A DNA stretch of 41,118 nucleotides from a virus. Position 1 is the first letter of the stretch. Each line of letters starts with the position of its first letter. The notes under the pieces were generated by a model. That model was not told the origin of the DNA and ran no database searches. It was given only the letters and a program-made list of their open reading frames with translations. The DNA lies in IMG/VR virus record IMGVR_UViG_3300042868_012832, positions 1 through 41,118 of that record; one strand, written 5' to 3'. Shown here piece by piece: positions 36,078 to 41,118 of this stretch. The translations under genes and the position numbers were made by a program.

Positions 36078-39071
36078 ATGCTAACAGCACAAGAAATATT
36101 TAAAGAATATTCTAAATGTCTTATGAATCCAGTTTATGCGATTGAGACTTATTTAGAAACATTCGACAAAACGCAAGAAGGGTTTGTTCCCTTTAAATTG
36201 TTTCCTAGACAAAAGGAGATAATAAACGCATATGAAAGACACAGGTTTAATTTGGTGACAAAACCTAGACAAGCTGGTGTGTCTACTACTACAGCCGCAT
36301 ATATGGCAATAAAAGTTGGATGGGCCGATTCGGATAACCCAGAGAACGTATTGATTATTGCCAACAAACAAGAATTGGCTTTTGAGTTCTTGGCTAAGAT
36401 TAAAGATTTTTTATCACAATTACCTAGATGGGTTTGGGGTCATGAATATTATGGTAACCCTAAAAATGAAAGTAGAACAATTTTTACCACAGATTCTAAA
36501 AAAGAAATTAAACTCCCTAACGGTAGTCGTGTTAAAGCGGTTGCAACATCTAAAGATGCATTGCGTGGATTTACACCTACATTCCTTATTATGGATGAGG
36601 CTGCGTATATTGATAACGGAGCTGAAGTATTTGGTGCCGCTCTAACGGCGTTAGGTACTGGGGGTAGAGCTACTCTTATTTCAACACCTAATGGTATGGA
36701 CCCATTATATTTTAAAACATATGACCAAGCTAAAACCAAAAAAAATAATTTCAATATTATTGAAATGAAATGGTATGAGGATTTGCGTTATAACAAAGAC
36801 TTAAGGTGGACCAAAGGTGATGATGTTGAAAAAGAACTTTATTTTTCATTCGAATCATACACAGCTAGAATTGATGATGGATGGAAACCAACGTCAACAT
36901 GGTATGAACAAATGTGTATGGGTATGAACAATGATTCACGTATGATTGCGCAAGAGCTTGATGTGTCATTTATTGGTTCTGGGGGTAATGTAATTAGTGA
37001 AGAATATATTGATTTTCATGAAAAAAATAATGTGTTGGAACCTAAAATAACCATGGGTTTTGAAAATGAAATTTGGATATGGGAAGAACCTCAAGAAAAC
37101 CATCAATACATTATGGGTTGTTTACCACCAGATGAAAAAGTGTTGACTAATAGAGGTTTGGTTAATATTCAAGATGTTTTAAGTAATGATAACTTAATAT
37201 CTGAAAATGGTGATTACGTTAAAATAATCAACAAACAAATTTACCCTGTTGTTAATGAAGATATTTATGAAATTAGTGTTGATAATACTTTTAGAAAGAC
37301 CAAGTTTACTAAAGAACACCCTATTTTAGTTAGTGACTCTAAATTAAATAGAAACTATAATAAAAAACATAAAAAATATAAATTTAATGAAAGATATTGG
37401 GATTTAGATTTTAAATACAAAAAAGTTAGTGACGTTAAAATTGATGATTGGATTAAAGTTCCTAACATATATAAAAAAGAAATAGAAATTAAAGACGTAT
37501 GGGGTGATAATGTTAAAGGAAGAGAAGATTTTTGGTTAAAAAACCCTTTAAACGATAAAGATTTTTGGTGGTTTATTGGTATGTGGTTAGGTGATGGTTG
37601 GGTTGGTCATTATAACAACTATGATTATTCTATATCAGTATGTTTTAATAAAAATGAAATATATTATGTTGATAAATTATATGAAATTGTTGGGCGATTA
37701 TTTGAAAGAAAACCAACCATTATAGAAAAAGATACAACATATGAAATTGTTTTTAACTCAAAAGAATTATATGGTTTTTTAATTAAAAATTTTGGTCAGT
37801 ATTCTAATGGTAAAAAAATATCTGAATGGGTTAAATATATTTCTAAAGAAAATAAAATAGAATTAATAAAAGGTTATTTTGACAGTGATGGGTGTTGGCT
37901 TAAAATTATAAAAAAAGAAAAAGTTAATTCTAAAATTTCTTTTGTTAGCGTTAATTTAGAATTATTAGAATCAATTCAAGATATTATTTTTTCACTTGGT
38001 GTTATATCATGTTTAAATAAATTAAGAAACGCTAAAGAAACAATTATTTGTAATAAACTAACTCATCAAAAAAAAGCGTATAATTTAACACTAGGTAACC
38101 ATGATAGTTTAGATTTGCTAAAATTATTAAATAATGATGATTTAGACCCTAAACTTAATAAATTTAATCTTAATCATTTTAGTGTAATTAATAATAGAAC
38201 AATAAAATCATGTCATTTTGATGAAAATAAAGATTTTATTTATTTTAGAATTAAAAATATAGATAAATCAAAATATACTGGTAATGTTTACAATTTTGAA
38301 TGTGATACTCATACATTTATGTGTCATCACATTACAACACATAATTGTGACGTTTCTAGAGGTGATGGTGAGGATAGTTCTACAATTGTTATAATCGATT
38401 TTACAACTATGGAACAAGTTATGGAATATCAAGGTAAGATTCAACCAGATTTATTGGCTCAAATAGTAGAAGAATACGGTAATTTGTATGAAGCTTATAC
38501 TGTTGTCGATGTAACTGGTGGTATGGGTGTTTCAACTGTTCTTAAATTATTGGAATTTAATTATAAACGTTTGCATTATGATGATGCTAGTGGTAAGATA
38601 TTATCTGCTAGACAAAGAGAATTAAACACTTATACGAAAAAAGATAAAATTCCAGGTTTTCATGCCACAAATGTTCGTGTCCCTATGATATCAAACTTGG
38701 AATATAAGATTAGAACCAACGCAATTAAAATTCGTTCTAGTCGTCTAACTTCTGAAATGAAAACATTCATATACAAAAATGGTAGACCAGACCACATGGA
38801 AGGTTACCACGATGACTTACTTATGTCGTTGGCTATGGGTTTATGGGTGATGGAACATTCATTTAAGAAACTTGAAAGACTTGAAAAACAAAACAAAGCA
38901 ATATTGAATAGTTGGCTTAGTGGTGCTAACGCATCTAGTACACCAACTGTAAGAGAAAAAGACCCAGAGACTGGGGTTGTTTCACAAAAAATAAACACTA
39001 CGCATACTGCATATAAAAATGTTCAAGACCCTAGGGGTCAGTATTCGTGGTTATTCGCTAAACCTAAATAA
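36078..39071 (+). CDS. terL: Terminase large subunit (gp17-type) interrupted by an intein
   Basis: 997 residues, 588 after removal of a 409-residue intein. ATPase part: variant Walker A TKPRQAGVSTTT (62-72), Walker B FLIMDEAAYI (172-175 MDEA) and coupling motif ISTPNG. The nuclease part is split by the intein: IMG before it and CDVSRGDGEDSS after it, so the first catalytic aspartate lies directly after the splice point. Further acidic sites are in YTVVDVTGGMG and HDDLLMSLAMG. It packages DNA into proheads as the motor ATPase and cuts concatemers. First of three tightly linked genes ending with the portal. Splicing is needed for a working nuclease. Confidence 0.95.
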   Translation: MLTAQEIFKEYSKCLMNPVYAIETYLETFDKTQEGFVPFKLFPRQKEIINAYERHRFNLVTKPRQAGVSTTTAAYMAIKVGWADSDNPENVLIIANKQELAFEFLAKIKDFLSQLPRWVWGHEYYGNPKNESRTIFTTDSKKEIKLPNGSRVKAVATSKDALRGFTPTFLIMDEAAYIDNGAEVFGAALTALGTGGRATLISTPNGMDPLYFKTYDQAKTKKNNFNIIEMKWYEDLRYNKDLRWTKGDDVEKELYFSFESYTARIDDGWKPTSTWYEQMCMGMNNDSRMIAQELDVSFIGSGGNVISEEYIDFHEKNNVLEPKITMGFENEIWIWEEPQENHQYIMGCLPPDEKVLTNRGLVNIQDVLSNDNLISENGDYVKIINKQIYPVVNEDIYEISVDNTFRKTKFTKEHPILVSDSKLNRNYNKKHKKYKFNERYWDLDFKYKKVSDVKIDDWIKVPNIYKKEIEIKDVWGDNVKGREDFWLKNPLNDKDFWWFIGMWLGDGWVGHYNNYDYSISVCFNKNEIYYVDKLYEIVGRLFERKPTIIEKDTTYEIVFNSKELYGFLIKNFGQYSNGKKISEWVKYISKENKIELIKGYFDSDGCWLKIIKKEKVNSKISFVSVNLELLESIQDIIFSLGVISCLNKLRNAKETIICNKLTHQKKAYNLTLGNHDSLDLLKLLNNDDLDPKLNKFNLNHFSVINNRTIKSCHFDENKDFIYFRIKNIDKSKYTGNVYNFECDTHTFMCHHITTHNCDVSRGDGEDSSTIVIIDFTTMEQVMEYQGKIQPDLLAQIVEEYGNLYEAYTVVDVTGGMGVSTVLKLLEFNYKRLHYDDASGKILSARQRELNTYTKKDKIPGFHATNVRVPMISNLEYKIRTNAIKIRSSRLTSEMKTFIYKNGRPDHMEGYHDDLLMSLAMGLWVMEHSFKKLERLEKQNKAILNSWLSGANASSTPTVREKDPETGVVSQKINTTHTAYKNVQDPRGQYSWLFAKPK
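37119..38345 (+). mobile_element. Intein with LAGLIDADG endonuclease in terL
   Basis: 409 residues, C1 (CLPPDEKVLTNRG) to HHITTHN with Cys +1. Block B is TKFTKEHPILV. Two LAGLIDADG-type motifs, FIGMWLGDGW and LIKGYFDSDG, indicate an active-looking endonuclease. Both splice junction residues are intact. Composition is more AT-rich than the exteins. Confidence 0.93.
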
Positions 39072-39072
39072 A

Positions 39073-39333
39073 ATGGCTAACATATGTAAAAAAGTATTTT
39101 TTAGAAAAACTGGAGGATTTGATGTCTATAAATGGTGTCCAAGTATTCCTAATTACGACAAACAATTAAATAGTGGTAGAAAAAATAAATTAAAAAAAAC
39201 CACACCTTATTTTTGCACAGCAACACCTAGCTCGCAAGGTATTGATTTTATTAATACCTACGTTTATAATACCATCTTAATCAATGGGGAACCTAGTAGA
39301 TTAGCATACGTAGAATGTGATTATGTATCGTAA
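39073..39333 (+). CDS. Small protein between terminase and portal
   Basis: 86 residues from the ATG at 39073, 1 nt after the terminase stop (MANICKKVFFRKTGGFDVYK). Basic, with four cysteines and aromatic residues. An earlier in-frame ATG at 39019 lies inside terL. No recognised family; translationally coupled to terL. Confidence 0.65.
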   Translation: MANICKKVFFRKTGGFDVYKWCPSIPNYDKQLNSGRKNKLKKTTPYFCTATPSSQGIDFINTYVYNTILINGEPSRLAYVECDYVS

Positions 39334-39385
39334 CTATTTAATTTTTAAGATTTTTTAATATATTAAAATAAAAAGAAAACAAATT

Positions 39386-41118
39386 ATGGCAAAAGAAAAT
39401 TTAACTATATTTCAAAGGTTAAACAGAGTTGTTAACCCAAATTATAATCCACCACAAAAACAAACAACACAACGTTTTAATTTGGGTGGTGGTGAGTTGT
39501 TAAAAACAACTGACAAACAAGAATACGAAACAGCTAAATTACAAGCACAACAAAACAAATATTTACAAGGTACTTGGAAAAGAATTGAGAACGGTTTGTT
39601 TCAACAATCAATAAACTATGAAACAACTCGTGTTGGGTCTTACGCTGACTTTGAAGCAATGGAATTTTACCCAACAATTGCAGCCGCATTGGATGTTATG
39701 ATGGAAGAATCTACCACGGTTAATGATAGAGGTAGAGTTCTTAATATATACTCAGACAGTAAACGAGTTAAAGGTATCCTAGAAGATTTATTTTTTAACA
39801 GATTAGACTTACACACTACATTACCAATGTGGACTAGAAATACATGTAAATACGGTGATAACTTTGTTTACTTGAATATCAACGATAGACAAGGTATTAC
39901 TTCAGCAAAACAAATGCCTAACTACGAAATGGAACGTAGAGAAGCTGGGTTGTATGATTTGGTTAGTGGTAGAGAAGTAGAGTCTAGCGATGAAAGCAAC
40001 AAAGATAGAGTTAAATTCTATTGGAGGGGTCGTGATATTGAATTTAATTCATGGCAAATTGCACATTTTCGTTTATTGGGTGATGATAGACGTTTACCTT
40101 ACGGTACCAGTGTATTAGAAAAAGCTAGACGTATCTGGAAACAACTTATCCTATCTGAGGATTCAATGCTTGTTTATCGTGTAACTAGAGCGCCAGAAAG
40201 ACGTGTATATAAAATATACGTTGGTAATATTGATGATGCTGATGTTGAACAATATGTTAACGCAATTGCTGATAGATTTAAGCGTATGCCAATCATTGAC
40301 CCACAAACAGGTCAAATTGATTTGAGATACAATCAACTTTCGAATGACCAAGATTTCTTTATACCAGTTAGAGATGAAAGCGCACCAAACCCAATTGATA
40401 CTTTACCAGGTGCGGCTAATTTAGACCAGATTGCTGATATTGAATACTTACAGAGTAATTTGTTTACTGCGTTGCGTGTACCAAAACCATTTTTAGGTTT
40501 TGATGAAGCATCTGGTGATGGTAAAAACCTTGCATTGCAAGATATACGTTTTTCTAGAACCATCAACCGTATTCAACAATCAATGTTACAAGAATTAAAT
40601 AAAATAGCAATTGTTCATTTATTTATTCTTGGATTTGAAGATGATTTAGATAATTTCACACTTACTCTTCAAAACCCATCAACTCAAGCTGAAATGCTTA
40701 AGATTGAACATATGCAAACAAAAGTTTCTCTTGTTAAAGATTCAACTTCTGATATTGGTAGTGGTTTCAGTGTTATGTCTTGGACCAGAGCACATAGAGA
40801 CATATTAGGTTGGTCTGATGATGAAATTAAACAAGACTTGTTAGAACAACGTATGGAAAAAGCAGCGGCCGCTGAATTACAAAACACTTCGGCTGTTATT
40901 AAACATACTGGTATGTTTGACGCTGTTGATAAAATATACGGTGATTACCAAGCCGCTCTTAAAGGAGCTCAAGGTGGCGAAGAAGCTGGTGGAGAAGCTG
41001 GTGGAGGCGGTGGAGGCGGTGGCTTCGGCGGTGGAGGTTTAGGTGGTGAAGACTTAGACTTTGGTGGTGAAGCTGGTGGTGAAGCTAGTGGTGAAGCTGA
41101 TGCTGGTGCCGATGCTTT
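39386..41118 (+). CDS. Portal protein (gp20-type), cut by window edge
   Basis: 577 residues to the end of the window without a stop. Recognisable gp20-type motifs: YETTRVGSYADFEAMEFYPT, SIAHFRL-like segment WQIAHFRLLGDDRRLPYGTS, MLVYRVTRAPERRVYKIYVG, NDQDFFIPVRD and IEYLQSNLFTALRVPKPFLG. It forms the dodecameric ring at the head vertex that docks the terminase and later the neck. The visible C-terminus becomes a glycine- and acid-rich tail (GGGGGGGGF, GGEDLDFGGEAGG), which is unusual for T4 gp20. Start chosen at the ATG after an A-rich leader. Confidence 0.92.
   Translation, partial: MAKENLTIFQRLNRVVNPNYNPPQKQTTQRFNLGGGELLKTTDKQEYETAKLQAQQNKYLQGTWKRIENGLFQQSINYETTRVGSYADFEAMEFYPTIAAALDVMMEESTTVNDRGRVLNIYSDSKRVKGILEDLFFNRLDLHTTLPMWTRNTCKYGDNFVYLNINDRQGITSAKQMPNYEMERREAGLYDLVSGREVESSDESNKDRVKFYWRGRDIEFNSWQIAHFRLLGDDRRLPYGTSVLEKARRIWKQLILSEDSMLVYRVTRAPERRVYKIYVGNIDDADVEQYVNAIADRFKRMPIIDPQTGQIDLRYNQLSNDQDFFIPVRDESAPNPIDTLPGAANLDQIADIEYLQSNLFTALRVPKPFLGFDEASGDGKNLALQDIRFSRTINRIQQSMLQELNKIAIVHLFILGFEDDLDNFTLTLQNPSTQAEMLKIEHMQTKVSLVKDSTSDIGSGFSVMSWTRAHRDILGWSDDEIKQDLLEQRMEKAAAAELQNTSAVIKHTGMFDAVDKIYGDYQAALKGAQGGEEAGGEAGGGGGGGGFGGGGLGGEDLDFGGEAGGEASGEADAGADA

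Noticed and set aside
36358-36754. Open frames in other phases within terL
   Set aside because: They overlap Walker A/B coding sequence of terminase and have no start signals.
1-41118. tRNA genes, rRNA, CRISPR arrays, IS elements, long direct repeats
   Set aside because: None found by eye on either strand; no cloverleaf-like or regularly spaced repeat stretch noticed.

Overview
The window is 41.1 kb of an AT-rich (roughly one third G+C by eye) genome of a large T4-like tailed phage. The large terminase (gp17 type) and the portal (gp20 type) lie side by side at the right end, preceded by a run of virion-protein genes. The host is most likely a member of the Bacteroidota: six genes or operons are preceded by the promoter form specific to that phylum (TTG, 19-20 bp, TAnnTTTG), start codons follow A-rich leaders rather than Shine-Dalgarno sequences, and the phage ClpC resembles bacterial ClpC. 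No tRNA, rRNA or CRISPR array was seen.

Layout. 1-560: end of an unidentified gene, a terminator and an odd C-rich island. 561-10760: an accessory region whose proteins mostly begin with a short shared leader of the form M-K-x-I-I-K-x-L-L-R-E. It contains a GNAT-like acetyltransferase, an ArdC-like antirestriction metallopeptidase, a nucleotidyltransferase, a PcfJ-like protein and large proteins of unknown function. 10812-19762: small genes including a zinc-ribbon protein, an HNH nuclease, a PD-(D/E)XK-like nuclease, thioredoxin, a leucine-rich-repeat protein, a YkuK/DUF458 RNase H-like protein, an ABC-ATPase/GNAT protein broken by a frameshift, a DUF5661 protein and a second metallopeptidase. 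19826-24806: a clpC gene cut in two by a split intein, with a Vsr-like homing endonuclease and two small genes between the halves. 24902-28261: an early-type operon ending in thymidylate synthase, which carries an in-frame HNH endonuclease insertion. 28289-41118: the virion module, with a membrane-anchored protein, several cysteine-rich structural proteins, terminase with a LAGLIDADG intein, and the portal, which runs off the end.

Two regulatory classes are visible. Genes such as clpC, the thyA operon, the PcfJ-like gene and the leucine-rich-repeat gene have host-like promoters. The leader-bearing proteins, terminase and small virion genes are instead preceded, on either strand and in the correct orientation, by a motif ATATTTATnR, usually 10-20 bp before the start codon. 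I propose this is the late promoter of the phage.

The most interesting idea is that the shared N-terminal leader is a capsid-targeting sequence. Its end (L-L-R-E followed by a new residue) fits the hydrophobic-x-Glu cleavage rule of the T4 gp21 prohead protease. If correct, roughly ten proteins here (acetyltransferase, antirestriction protease, nucleotidyltransferase, second metalloprotease and several unknowns) are packaged in the head and injected with the DNA. One 707-residue protein has two such leaders, as if two cargoes were fused. Selfish elements are also concentrated: three genes (clpC, thyA, terL) are each interrupted by a different class of homing endonuclease. Two homopolymer frameshifts (9 T and 10 A) break otherwise continuous proteins and may be sequencing errors or real slippage sites.
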